Below are positions 1 to 8,614 of a stretch of DNA of 64,000 nt, piece by piece. The translations under genes and the position numbers were made by a program. The stretch comes from Secundilactobacillus paracollinoides DSM 15502 = JCM 11969 (lineage in GTDB: Bacteria; Bacillota; Bacilli; Lactobacillales; Lactobacillaceae). Within the stretch, counting starts at the first letter, position 1; the number at the start of each line of letters is the position of its first letter. Location: the NCBI RefSeq assembly GCF_001311135.1, contig NZ_BBAG01000004.1:40473-104472 (forward strand), in the 5' to 3' direction. Below the pieces are notes generated by a model. The model was not told the DNA's origin. It made no database searches and was given only the letters and a program-made list of their open reading frames with translations.

Positions 1-1
1 A

Positions 2-841
2 TTGTCCGTCTTGTCACCACTGCACAACCCTGTTAACCTCCTGGGGATTCAGGCATTTGAAAAATTATTGCCCGATGCTAAAGAGGTTGCAGTCTTTGAT
101 ACTTCCTTCCATAGCACGATGCCGCGTAAGGCATTTATGTACGCGCTTCCTTACAAATACTACACTGAAGATGGCGTACGGCGTTATGGGTTCCACGGCC
201 AATCTCACCAGTACATCTATAGCGAGGCGACCCGCTTAGTTGGTGAGCAGGCGACAAGTAAATTGATTTCTTGTCACTTGGGCAATGGTGCTAGTATCTG
301 TGCCATCAAGGATGGTAAATCCGTCAACACCTCCATGGGCTTTACGCCCTTGGCTGGTCTCGTGATGGGGACCCGGTCCGGTGATGTTGACCCAGAGATC
401 TTACCGTTCTTGGAAGAAGAACACCATCTCAGTTCTGAAGATGTTCGCAGTATGTTGAACCATGATTCAGGCTTAAAGGGCTTATCGGATGTTTCAAACG
501 ATGTTCGAGATGTCCTGGATGCTGAATCACAGGGCAACGACCGCGCAAAATTGGCACTTGAAGTTTATGTGCACCAGATTCAAGAGTATATCGGCAGTTA
601 CACGACCGATCTTGAAGGATTGACAACGTTAGTCTTTACAGCTGGCGTTGGTGAACATTCAGCACCAATCAGACAGCGGGTCTGTGAACGACTTGGGTAC
701 CTTGGCGTGAAGATCGATGACGCCAAGAACCAAGCCAATGAAATTGAGATTCAAGCCGATGATTCACGTGTTAAAGTGATGGTCATTCCAACTGATGAGG
801 AACTGATCATTGCCCGTGACACGCAAAAAATTGTTGGTTAA
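2..841 (+). CDS. pduW: Propionate/acetate kinase, C-terminal part (cut by window edge)
   Basis: Acetate kinase-family enzyme that makes ATP from an acyl phosphate. The 279 visible residues are the last two thirds of a protein normally near 400 residues; the reading frame is open to the window edge, so the real start lies outside. Family signatures seen are YGFHGQSH, HLGNGASIC, GTRSGDVDP, the NHDSGLKGLS segment and FTAGVGEHS. Because pduU follows 27 nt downstream, I infer this is the pdu-operon kinase PduW, which converts propionyl-phosphate to propionate in 1,2-propanediol breakdown, rather than housekeeping AckA. Family assignment is firm; the PduW label rests on context. Confidence 0.85.
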   Translation: MSVLSPLHNPVNLLGIQAFEKLLPDAKEVAVFDTSFHSTMPRKAFMYALPYKYYTEDGVRRYGFHGQSHQYIYSEATRLVGEQATSKLISCHLGNGASICAIKDGKSVNTSMGFTPLAGLVMGTRSGDVDPEILPFLEEEHHLSSEDVRSMLNHDSGLKGLSDVSNDVRDVLDAESQGNDRAKLALEVYVHQIQEYIGSYTTDLEGLTTLVFTAGVGEHSAPIRQRVCERLGYLGVKIDDAKNQANEIEIQADDSRVKVMVIPTDEELIIARDTQKIVG

Positions 842-867
842 CACAGTCGTAACGGAGGGGTTCAGTC

Positions 868-1212
868 ATGGCTAGGGATATTGAACGGACAATTCAAGAA
901 TACGTTCCAGGTAAACAGGTTACGCTGGCTCATATCGTTGCAAATCCGACCGAAGACATTTACGAAAAGCTTGGGATTCAAATCCACAAGAATGCGTTGG
1001 GAATTTTAACGATCACACCTAGCGAAGCATCCATCATCGCTGGTGATATTGCCACCAAGGCCAGTAACGTTCAATTAGGATTTATTGACCGGTTCAGTGG
1101 TTCTGTCGTCATTGTTGGTGAAGTTTCTGAGGTTGAGTCAGCGTTGACCCAAGTGATTGAGAAATTACACGAATTACTTGGTTTCGATATTCCTAGTATT
1201 ACTCGAACTTAA
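868..1212 (+). CDS. pduU: Bacterial microcompartment shell protein PduU
   Basis: A 114-residue BMC-domain shell protein of the circularly permuted EutS/PduU type, which forms hexamers with a beta-barrel cap in the shell of the propanediol-utilisation organelle. The N-terminal [15 protein letters not shown] stretch and the [14 protein letters not shown] and C-terminal PSITRT motifs are close to enterobacterial PduU. It has a good ribosome site (GGAGG) 9 nt before ATG and directly follows the kinase, so it closes the visible part of a pdu operon running in from the left. Assignment is secure. Confidence 0.95.
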   Translation: MARDIERTIQEYVPGKQVTLAHIVANPTEDIYEKLGIQIHKNALGILTITPSEASIIAGDIATKASNVQLGFIDRFSGSVVIVGEVSEVESALTQVIEKLHELLGFDIPSITRT

Positions 1213-1227
1213 ATATGGAGTGGTTAG

Positions 1228-2283
1228 ATGAAAATTGATCAAATATTCAGTCCATATCAGCTTAACAAGCGTGTCACACTTCGTAACCGTCTTGTTTTAG
1301 CACCTTTGAACATCCAATCGTCATTATTTGATGGTTCGGTGAGTCTAAACGACCTAAATTTTCATAAGGCGCGGGCAAAGTATGTGGGGCTAGATATTAT
1401 CGGGTCAGCATACATTTCGGATTCGGCAAATACTGCCTATGGTGCGATCAGTGTCGCAGATGACAGTAAGATCGACGGATTGAAAAAGCTTGCAACGGTC
1501 ATTCATCAAGGTGGCAGTAAGGCAATTTTGCAGCTGGTCCATGCGGGGCGGATGACAAATGCTTATGCTGCGAAGGGGGCGCCAGTCCTTGCACCAAGTG
1601 AAGTGAAAGCAGCCCATGGTGATGTTGATCTGCCGAAAGCAATGACGAAGACCGACATTGAAACGGTTATTCAACAGTTCGAAGACGCAACTATTCGGGC
1701 AATCAAGGCTGGATTTGACGGTGTCGAATTGCATGGGGCAAATACCTTTTTGTTCCAGCAGTTCATGTCACCATTGTCAAATCTGCGGACTGACGAATAT
1801 GGCGGGTCACTCGAAAACCGCATTCGATTTTGTGCCCAAACGACTAAACGCGTTTTGGACACAGCGCGGGCACACAAGCCTGGGTTTATCGTTGGGTATC
1901 GGATCTCACCAGAAGAGTTTGAACCCGGTGCGCTGAAATTAGGAGACGATCTTCTCTTAATGCAGGTTCTTGGCAAGCTGGGCATTGATTATCTCAGTCT
2001 TTCACTTCGCCAGTATGATCAGACCTCGATTACATGTGAGACGCTCTCTGATTTGCAAATTACTGACATCGTGAAACAGGCAGTCGGGGACGACTTGCCG
2101 ATCATGGTTGCAGGGCATCTTGGTACACAATTTGCGTTTGAACGAGCCTCAGGTGACTTGTTTGCGGTTGGCAGTAAGTTTCTTAAACAACCTAACTGGC
2201 CAGCTCAGGTACGCAACCCAGGTGTGCAGCCAGAGTCCAGGGTGACTGGCACGGTGATTCCATACACCACATTAAACTTGTAA
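1228..2283 (+). CDS. Old-yellow-enzyme family NADH:flavin oxidoreductase
   Basis: A 351-residue TIM-barrel flavoprotein of the OYE/NemA-like family, which binds FMN and reduces activated C=C bonds or related electrophiles with NAD(P)H; the physiological substrate cannot be read from sequence. Seen: the N-terminal FSPYQLNKRVTLRNRLVLAPL segment, a QLVHAGR motif, the FDGVELHGANTFLFQQF active-site region, SPLSNLRTDEYGGSLENR, and a late VGSKFLKQPNWP phosphate-binding end. It starts 15 nt after pduU with GAGTGG as a weak ribosome site, so it may be cotranscribed with the pdu genes. Substrate unknown; family certain. Confidence 0.9.
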   Translation: MKIDQIFSPYQLNKRVTLRNRLVLAPLNIQSSLFDGSVSLNDLNFHKARAKYVGLDIIGSAYISDSANTAYGAISVADDSKIDGLKKLATVIHQGGSKAILQLVHAGRMTNAYAAKGAPVLAPSEVKAAHGDVDLPKAMTKTDIETVIQQFEDATIRAIKAGFDGVELHGANTFLFQQFMSPLSNLRTDEYGGSLENRIRFCAQTTKRVLDTARAHKPGFIVGYRISPEEFEPGALKLGDDLLLMQVLGKLGIDYLSLSLRQYDQTSITCETLSDLQITDIVKQAVGDDLPIMVAGHLGTQFAFERASGDLFAVGSKFLKQPNWPAQVRNPGVQPESRVTGTVIPYTTLNL

Positions 2284-2301
2284 CGGTAAAGGGTGATATT
2301 A

Positions 2302-3092
2302 ATGACACGATACAATGAGGCAATCCCAATATCAGGTGGCTGAACTGCCGTGATCTCGGTGGTCACGTCGCGCGTGATGGCAGAACTGTCAAGTATCATA
2401 AATTAATAAGAGCCGGTCATTTGTCAGAATTGACGCCCACTGGTCAGCAGCAGTTGCTCGACTATGGGGTGACAGTTGATATTGATCTACGGTCTAGCGC
2501 GGAACTCGAACAGTATCCGGACCTTATTCCAGCGGGAATTGACTTTATTCACTTCCCATGTCTGGATAACGATGACACTGAGAGCACTGAAACAGTGAAT
2601 GAGTTAAATCAATTCTACTCGAGTAGTGCGCACAGCGGCTATCTGCGGATGCTCTATGTGTACCGCAAGCTTGTGATCAATCAGCATTCTCAATCTGCAA
2701 TGCGTCAGGTATTTACCTATCTTCTTGCCTATGGAAACGACGAGACTGTCCTCTTTCACTGTTCAGCAGGAAAGGATCGGACTGGACTGACCAGTTTGCT
2801 GATTTTATCGGCACTGGGCGTTTCTTTGGCGGATGTGAAGCAAGATTATCTGCTGACGAACAACTTCCTCGTTGAGCGGTTAAATCAACGGATAAGTGAC
2901 GCAAAACAGGCGCATTTGAATCAGAACTTTATCAGTTCGATTCGCGACCTGTCCACGGTGAATGAAGATTATTTTGATCAAGCAATGACGTTGATCAACT
3001 ATGAGTTCGGCGGTATCAAAGCTTATCTGCGTGATATCGTTCAGCTCAGCGATGCTGACATAAGACAGTTACGCGACACGTATTTGGAATAA
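2302..3092 (+). CDS. Tyrosine/serine phosphatase family protein (frame broken once)
   Basis: Protein-tyrosine/serine phosphatase (Y_phosphatase3 type) of about 263 residues. The catalytic loop HCSAGKDRTGLT is intact, with Cys nucleophile and Arg. The N-terminal motif NCRDLGGH is read in a different frame from the ATG at 2302: one base appears missing near 2338-2341 (a GGC-CTG junction reads GGC-TG), after which the frame runs to the stop at 3090. Without correction the open frame would only start at a TTG at 2421 and would lose the N-terminal strand. An upstream ribosome site (AAAGGGTGAT) fits the ATG. The gene follows the OYE gene by 18 nt and ends at a strong terminator. Confidence 0.8.
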
Positions 3093-3129
3093 TGTATCGA
3101 AATGCAATAAGCGATAGGGACAAATAAAA

Positions 3130-3167
3130 GTCTCCTTTCAGCCAATGACTGAGAGGAGACCTTTTTT
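3130..3167 (+). terminator. Rho-independent terminator after phosphatase gene
   Basis: A 12-bp stem (GTCTCCTTTCAG pairing with CTGAGAGGAGAC, one G-U) and a CTTTTTT tail, 37 nt after the phosphatase stop. It probably ends the rightward pdu/OYE transcription unit. Confidence 0.85.
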
Positions 3168-3168
3168 G

Positions 3169-3303
3169 TAGAGAGTGTGAAGCAAGGCGGTTAAGGGGCA
3201 GAATGTAACGGGCTCTGGCCGAAAAGTCCGGGCCTGACTTTTTGGTCAGAGCCCGTTACATGGCCGCCCCTTGCCTTGCTGAACACGTTTCGGCAATGTA
3301 AAA
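3169..3303 (+). repeat. R1 structured hairpin repeat, plus orientation
   Basis: A copy of repeat family R1. It begins TAGAG directly after the terminator T-tract and ends in GAACACGTTTCGGC. The outer stem is GCAAGGC / GCCTTGC plus AAGGGGC / GCCCCTT, with an unpaired GGTTA on the left. The inner stem is GTAACGGGCTCTG / CAGAGCCCGTTAC with an AAAAGTC / GACTTTT top. See the finding on R1 for the comparison between copies. Confidence 0.85.
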
Positions 3304-3417
3304 GTAGCGCACGTTGCCAAGCAAGACCAACAAAATAGTACGCCCAAACAAGGTATTTTCGTCAAGGCCGCTATGCGGAAGCCGTTTACTTAATGAACAT
3401 AAATGCGTCCAACTCAG

Positions 3418-3470
3418 AAAACGCTGGCAAGAATCCATCATAGAATTTTTGTCAGCGTTCTTACGTTTCT
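3418..3470 (-). terminator. Possible terminator of the flavodoxin-pduV-cadD unit
   Basis: On the minus strand AACGCTG..CAAAAATTC pairs with GGATTCTTG..CAGCGTT, followed by a short T-rich stretch. It lies 45 nt after the flavodoxin stop. The stem is interrupted, so this is a moderate call. Confidence 0.45.
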
Positions 3471-3514
3471 AATAATCATGGAACAAATTTCAATTGAAAC
3501 CAGCACATATAATG

Positions 3515-3961
3515 CTATTTCTCGGCAGCTGCCACCAACTTATCAGTAAAGGCAGCCAACGTTTCAACATCCTCTTCTACGGGTTCCAGATCGATCTTCA
3601 CGTTCTCAGCCCCCTGCGTTGCACTAGCGGCCTTAAATGCCTCGCCATACTCGTCGACAGCCTTATTGAAGTCATCGCCATAGAAGACGTCGCCAGAGCC
3701 GGCAACCCCGTAAATTTTGCCTGTGAGGTCGAGGTCCTGCAGGTCCTCGTAGAAGTCCATGCCTTCTTCAGGGAGGGCACCTTCATCATAGGTGTACGGG
3801 CAAACAACACAGATGTCGGCGTCTAAGAGCTCTTCGGCATCTGTTTGTGAGATCTCCGTTTCATTGACGTCGATATCGTGTTTTTTGAGTTGATCTGAAA
3901 TAATATCAGCGATATCTTCATTATTGCCTGTGATACTTGCGTAAACGACGTGTGCGTTCAT
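3515..3961 (-). CDS. Flavodoxin
   Basis: A 148-residue short-chain flavodoxin, a soluble FMN protein carrying single electrons between redox enzymes. The FMN-phosphate loop is YASITGNNED near residue 8; the acidic surface expected of flavodoxins is obvious (many D/E), and a CPYTYDEGALPEE segment occupies the 60s-loop region. It is the last gene of a leftward group cadD-pduV-flavodoxin, 47 nt after pduV. In pdu/cobalamin systems flavodoxins can feed electrons to cobalamin reactivation; a link here is inference from neighbourhood only. Confidence 0.88.
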   Translation of the reverse strand: MNAHVVYASITGNNEDIADIISDQLKKHDIDVNETEISQTDAEELLDADICVVCPYTYDEGALPEEGMDFYEDLQDLDLTGKIYGVAGSGDVFYGDDFNKAVDEYGEAFKAASATQGAENVKIDLEPVEEDVETLAAFTDKLVAAAEK

Positions 3962-4008
3962 AAAATAAATGCCTTCTTTTTTAGTGTTTGGTAACGGCTT
4001 GACAGTGC

Positions 4009-4434
4009 CTAAGCAAGTAAATCCGAAACCTTATCAATATTAGTATCAGTATAAGACGAAATCGAAATAATGGGATCAGCCCCAGCGTCATCTAACCGCT
4101 CCTTGACGATCGCGACGTCTTTGTCGTTGGCAACGTCGGTCTTAGTGACAATGCCGATGGTGGGGCAGCTGAACATTGAACTGAACCCGGTAGGAAGAAT
4201 CACCCGCGGGTCAGTGGCGCTTTGCATCAACACGATAATGTCCGCACCCATGGCAGACGTCATGAGGTTGGAATACATAAATCGATGCTCGACATATTCG
4301 CCGGGGGTATCGATGATGTTGTCGTAGTATTCGATGGTTTGCGTTTTGTTGTACTGGATCTTCATTTCGTTTAATCGCTGAATCAGGGTGGTCTTGCCGC
4401 ACCCAATTGGCCCGATAAACATTGCCTTCTTCAT
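4009..4434 (-). CDS. pduV: PduV/EutP-type small GTPase-like protein
   Basis: A 141-residue P-loop NTPase of the EutP/PduV family, associated with the outside of pdu microcompartments. Seen: Walker A GPIGCGKTTL near residue 7, a DTPGEY switch motif, and TKTD as the guanine-specificity motif. The start chosen is ATG at 4434 (MKKAMFIG) with GGAGG 9 nt upstream; a start 21 nt earlier would overlap that site. Unusually it lies on the strand opposite pduW-pduU and about 2.8 kb away, separated by an OYE and a phosphatase gene, so the usual pduU-pduV adjacency has been broken by rearrangement. Confidence 0.9.
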   Translation of the reverse strand: MKKAMFIGPIGCGKTTLIQRLNEMKIQYNKTQTIEYYDNIIDTPGEYVEHRFMYSNLMTSAMGADIIVLMQSATDPRVILPTGFSSMFSCPTIGIVTKTDVANDKDVAIVKERLDDAGADPIISISSYTDTNIDKVSDLLA

Positions 4435-4487
4435 AATAAAAGGCCTCCATATCAATAGTTATAATGATGTCATTGGTTGCTGAACGC

Positions 4488-5090
4488 TCAAAAAGCGTTG
4501 TTTTTAATGAGGATGTAAACCCCCAGAACAATGAAAATAAGTGGGATGACCCACTTCCGGTAGTGCTCAATACGTTTCTTTAAGACGGGCAGGTTGGCTA
4601 GTTTGTACCCAATGAAGCACCAAATGAGCGTCATGACCGCGTAGACGGCGATCGTTAACCATGTTTCGCCATCATTGTATTGGGAAAATAGTGGGACGTA
4701 GATGCCGATGTTATCAGCACCGTTTGAAATGGTCAGTAGGCAAATGCTCAGGATTTTAATGATGGCAAACTGATTGTATTTGATAGCCTTGGGCAAGTTG
4801 CTGTTGTCAGTTTTGCTCCGATAATAGTAGTCAAACCAGTACTTGATGCCCAAGCAAATTGGCAGTAGGCCAAGCCATTTAAGCAATCCCGTTGTTAAAA
4901 AACTGAGGCCGTAGTCAATCAGTAGACTGAAAACGACTAGGCTGCCGATACCCAATAGTTGTCCCAAAACGATTTGGTAGTGTTTATATTTTTCTTCCTG
5001 TGTAAATAGGAGCGTGAGGACCACAATGTCGTCTAGGTCTGAACTGATAAATGACACGACCCCCGTAATAATCAGTGCTAACATGTTCAA
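4488..5090 (-). CDS. cadD: CadD-type cadmium resistance / cation efflux membrane protein
   Basis: A 200-residue integral membrane protein of the CadD family (LysE superfamily), which protects against cadmium in staphylococci. The N-terminal segment FISSDLDDIVVLTLLF with its acidic residues in the first helix and the SNGADNIGIYVPLF motif in the fourth are family hallmarks. At least five hydrophobic helices are visible. AGGG precedes ATG by 7 nt. It heads a leftward unit with pduV and a flavodoxin. No ArsR-type regulator is next to it. Metal specificity is inferred from the family only; the symbol is provisional. Confidence 0.8.
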   Translation of the reverse strand: MNMLALIITGVVSFISSDLDDIVVLTLLFTQEEKYKHYQIVLGQLLGIGSLVVFSLLIDYGLSFLTTGLLKWLGLLPICLGIKYWFDYYYRSKTDNSNLPKAIKYNQFAIIKILSICLLTISNGADNIGIYVPLFSQYNDGETWLTIAVYAVMTLIWCFIGYKLANLPVLKKRIEHYRKWVIPLIFIVLGVYILIKNNAF

Positions 5091-5528
5091 CCCTCTGTAT
5101 CCGCTTTCATTTACTGCTTATCTTTTCATTTTAAGTGATAAGATGCACATATTCAAGCGCTTATCTTGTTCAGTTAGCGGTTGTCAAAATTTAAGAAGCT
5201 GCCCTGATATCAGGGTTGTGAGGATTAAATGCGTTAGGCGTGGTTTTCAGAAAGCCGTTAGATCGGGCCACCAGTTCAGGCCTGAATTATGATTATTTTG
5301 TTAGCCTTGAGACAAAATAATTGAACCATGCGAAATGTGACCATAGTGTCCCGATGAACAAGGGCGCGGACCACTGTGGTAAGTGGCAAAATTGTGATAC
5401 TGACGAAGTATGTATTTTTGCCTCACGTCTCGTTGGGATGACGAGTAGAATAGAAGATAACGGTGCGTTAATCCTACATAGTAACAAGCGTTGCACCGTG
5501 TGTGCGATTCAGAAGGGAAGTTCAATAC
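5091..5528. promoter_or_regulatory. Divergent upstream region with two palindromes
   Basis: This 438-bp gap between divergent cadD and the DMT transporter holds no credible gene. It contains a perfect 14-bp palindrome, CCCTGATATCAGGG (5202-5215), and a perfect 10-bp inverted repeat ATTATTTTGT / ACAAAATAAT with a 10-nt loop (5292-5321). Either could be an operator; no regulator is assigned. Confidence 0.4.
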
Positions 5529-6416
5529 TTGACATCATCCACAAAACGCACCACCCAACTCGCCATCGGGTACGCATTAATTTCCGCGTTACTCTACGCC
5601 TTTTACCCACCGCTGGCAAAGCTCCTGATCCACTCGGTACCAGTGGCGATCCTTTCGAGTCTGTTATATTTGGGAACCGGCATCGGCACGGCGTTGATCT
5701 ATCCGCTGGTGCACCGTGGTCACCACGTCGCTAACGGGTTGAAACGCAGCGACACCACGGCGTTAATTGCCGTCATTGGATTTAATATCGTTGCCAGTAT
5801 TTTGATGAACCTGGCACTCAAGCTGAGTGACGCAGGCAGTGTGTCACTACTGGGCAACTTTGAGATCGTCGCCACTTCAGTGTTAGCGATGCTCTTTTTC
5901 CACGAACATATTTCACAGCAGTTGGGATTGGGCATCGTGGTCATTACCATTGCCAGTATTCTGCTGAGTTCGACCGGCGTGCTGCATTTTTCCTTCTCAC
6001 TTGGCGCTGTTTTGGCGCTCATCGCCACGGCCTGCTGGGGACTTGAAAACAACCTCACCCGCGTTCTATCGGATCGTGATCCGCTGCAGGTCGTGATCGT
6101 TAAGGGACTCGGAGTTGGTATTGGGAGTTTGATTGTTTCGGTTGCGCTCCGGGAGAGCTGGCCCGCAATTGGGACTGTGATTGCAGCGCTGATCCTTGGA
6201 TTTTTTGCCTATGGCATCAGCATCGTGTTCTACATTTTGGCGCAACGCAGTATCGGGGCAGCCAAAACGAGCGCTTACTATGCTGTGGCCCCCTTTCTGG
6301 CGGTTGTACTCTCGTTCTTCTTATTAGGCGAGCGGCCCACGGCTCTGTTTGGTATTGCTCTAGTGTTGATGATTATCGGCACGGTGTTTGTGACCCTTGA
6401 TGACATGAAAAATTAA
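5529..6416 (+). CDS. EamA/DMT-family transporter
   Basis: A roughly 295-residue drug/metabolite transporter with ten predicted hydrophobic helices in two EamA repeats (about residues 10-135 and 150-290). I choose TTG at 5529 because AAGGGAAG sits 8 nt before it; a longer frame adds nine residues without a ribosome site. Signatures include ALLYAFYPPLAKLL in helix 1, FFHEHISQQLGLGIVVI at the end of repeat one and LLGERPTALFGIALVLMIIGT at the end of repeat two. Substrate is unknown. It is a single gene with its own terminator. Confidence 0.85.
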   Translation: MTSSTKRTTQLAIGYALISALLYAFYPPLAKLLIHSVPVAILSSLLYLGTGIGTALIYPLVHRGHHVANGLKRSDTTALIAVIGFNIVASILMNLALKLSDAGSVSLLGNFEIVATSVLAMLFFHEHISQQLGLGIVVITIASILLSSTGVLHFSFSLGAVLALIATACWGLENNLTRVLSDRDPLQVVIVKGLGVGIGSLIVSVALRESWPAIGTVIAALILGFFAYGISIVFYILAQRSIGAAKTSAYYAVAPFLAVVLSFFLLGERPTALFGIALVLMIIGTVFVTLDDMKN

Positions 6417-6459
6417 AAAACACGTTGCGGGCAACTAACAGCCGTAACGTGTTTTTTAT
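6414..6459. terminator. Bidirectional terminator
   Basis: AAAAAACACGTTGCGG pairs with CCGTAACGTGTTTTTT (one G-U) around a short loop. T-tracts on both strands serve the DMT transporter and the leftward gene at 6488-7117. Confidence 0.85.
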
Positions 6460-6487
6460 TGGTTCAATCTTCAATACCACTGTCGTG

Positions 6488-7117
6488 CTAGTGCGTGTAC
6501 AGCCACACACGTAACGTCAGCAAATAATCTTCAATAATCGGAAGTTCCACGTTCTCCGGCAACAACTTATCTAAGCCATCAATGGTCTGTTGCGACCAGG
6601 GGTGGCTTTCTTTTTGTTCAGAGATCAAGGCCAATTGCGCGGGTGTGAAGTAGCTGGCCAACGCCGGCCGTTTCACATGACCGAACCGGTAACGCATGCC
6701 GACGGTCCATAAATAGTTGTAAAGCTTTTGCTTCGCGTCTGCTGGCACCGTCATGACAGCCGTTAGCGCTTCGATCCGGTCAGTAAAATAGGGTTCCAGT
6801 TCGCTGTCGGTTATCGAAAAATGGGTGGTGAATTGACCGGTAACGGCGGCTGCGTTTAACAGATCCAATACGGCTCGGATAATGTTTGATTCCTGGCCGA
6901 CTGCGCCTACTTTCTGGTCGTCTGTGGGGTCCACCACGATTTTATAGGGGTACAGGTAAGATGAGACCAGGTTTAAATCATGGCGCAGCGTCTCTTCATC
7001 CGTTCTTAAGTAATCCTTCAAGTCAGTTAAGGCCGTGTGTTGGGGTGCATGCACCAGCAGCCACAAGGCAAGCTGGGCTTGCCGTTCAACGAGTTCAGGG
7101 TTCATGTCTCTAATCAT
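6488..7117 (-). CDS. Uncharacterised protein with HTH-like N-terminus
   Basis: A 209-residue soluble protein I do not recognise by name. The first ~60 residues (HTALTDLKDYLRTDEETLRHDLNLV) look like a winged-helix pair of the type found in Mga/BglG-like regulators, where a second helix reads 'T.ETLRHDL'. The rest is helical with no catalytic motif. ATG at 7117 has GGAGGGA 6 nt upstream. It is monocistronic and convergent with the DMT transporter. A DNA-binding role is a guess; treat as a hypothetical protein. Confidence 0.65.
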   Translation of the reverse strand: MIRDMNPELVERQAQLALWLLVHAPQHTALTDLKDYLRTDEETLRHDLNLVSSYLYPYKIVVDPTDDQKVGAVGQESNIIRAVLDLLNAAAVTGQFTTHFSITDSELEPYFTDRIEALTAVMTVPADAKQKLYNYLWTVGMRYRFGHVKRPALASYFTPAQLALISEQKESHPWSQQTIDGLDKLLPENVELPIIEDYLLTLRVWLYTH

Positions 7118-7793
7118 GTTCAGTCCCTCCTAATCGGTTAAGTATCTCGTGAGTTAATTCACGTTCATCTTCATTTTCCCAATATTTGACGGGTGTGTCA
7201 ATAGAATTGAAACAATTTATAAAGCGCTTTCAACATTTTTAGCTGCGCATTAATCGTAAAGTGGTATAGTTGCGCATTTTATTGCTTTAGTAGCGTAACA
7301 CACAGATGTAATAAAAATGGTCTTGACGTCATTTAATACGAAACAGTAGCAGTGGTTGTCTTTGGTGACGATTAGGATCACAGGTCATTCAAACGACCAG
7401 CGTCTGTCGGCATTAAATACTGGTCATCGTACGTTTATGGTTCAGACAAAACAGGTTAATTGTCGCTATTTACAGGTACGGATAACCCTGGATTTACAAT
7501 TACTATGCCAAACAATAAGGTATTTTTGATATTAACTTGTGCGTATTCCTGGTTTAACAGGGCTAATACAAAAATGGCAAAGATGGGTTAACTGTTGGTT
7601 AACTAAATGTCTAATTCTTAAATTAAAACGCACTTAAACGTTGCTATAACAGCGTTTATCACGATTTACGTTACAGGAATGTGTCAAACGTGATTCTTGA
7701 AACAAAATATTAACTATCATGATATTTTCTGGTAACTGACCTGTCGCACAAGAGGTGTAACTTAGTAAGCGTATCAAATGAGGAGGAATTTTT
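7118..7793. other. Long AT-rich intergenic region
   Basis: No gene is supported in this 676-bp gap between divergent units. It shows a direct repeat TGCGCATT (about 7244 and 7271) flanking a TATAGT box, a small hairpin GGTC-ATTCAAAC-GACC near 7384-7399, and a second GGTCAT nearby. Promoters for both flanking genes presumably lie here. Nothing else is evident. Confidence 0.4.
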
Positions 7794-8524
7794 TTGAAAC
7801 GAAAGAATGGACATCATTTCTATATGAAGGTCGGACTACTGGGATTGCTAGGGCTGGTATTGGCGTTAGCGGCCACACCTTAGCCCACGCCGACACGTAC
7901 GTGAAGGAATCCAGTATGACGCCCACGACATACGTTAAAAAGAGTACCGCCGGCGCCATGTACAATTTATCGATCAGTAGCTCAACGGTCACTTTTAGCA
8001 GTAAGACCCACTACTTATCGAACTATCCCAACACGACTTGGGAAGCAACTAAGAAACTTTACGAGAAAAAATCAGACGGCGTTACATACCTGTACTACTA
8101 CGTGACCAGCAAGTCTGGGAAGGTCAGTGGTTGGATCTGGAACGGGTACCTTAAAGCTGGTGCCAGTTATGCCACAGTTTATGGCGTGGCTAAAAGTGAA
8201 CTGGGAAAGTCGTATAGCTATGGGGCAACTGGCCCATCATCATTTGACTGTTCTGGCTTGACCCAGTACGTATATGAAAAGGCAGCTTACAAGACGCTGC
8301 CACGGACCGCACAGTCACAGTACAACACGTACACTCACGTCTCGAAGGCGAACTTAGAGAAGGGTGATCTCGCCTTCTTCGGGACAAGTACCGGCAGCAT
8401 TACCCACGTCGGGATGTATATCGGCAGCGGTAAAATGTTGGATGCGCAAGACGATGGTGTGATCACAGAAGCGATTTCGGCACCATGGTGCACGTGGTCG
8501 GTTACGCTCGACCAGAAACGTTAG
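7794..8524 (+). CDS. Secreted NlpC/P60 endopeptidase (frame broken in signal peptide)
   Basis: Peptidoglycan hydrolase cleaving stem peptides. The catalytic domain (last ~110 residues) shows FDCSGLTQYVY with the Cys and HVGMYIG with the His; an SH3-like segment precedes it. The open frame that contains these lacks a signal peptide, but AGGAGGA at 7781 followed by TTG at 7794 starts a second frame reading LKRKNGHH... and a clear hydrophobic core (LLGLLGLVLALAAT) that stops at a TAG near 7881. One base missing near 7876-7880 would join it to TLAHADTY, giving a normal signal peptide with AHA cleavage site. I therefore annotate the whole gene. An ATG at 7778 overlaps the ribosome site and is rejected. 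Confidence 0.8.
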
Positions 8525-8614
8525 CCCAATAATTGATTTGGATAAGGATGCATTGGTTAAACGATATCGCGATATGACTCACACGCGCCCTATCGTTTAA
8601 CATAGAGGAAGGAT

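Noticed and set aside
3494..3826. 110-codon plus-strand frame
   Set aside because: Antisense to the flavodoxin gene, which has clear family motifs.
7778..7800. ATG at 7778 as the start of the NlpC/P60 gene
   Set aside because: It overlaps the AGGAGGA ribosome site and gives no signal peptide; the TTG at 7794 in another frame gives a proper one.
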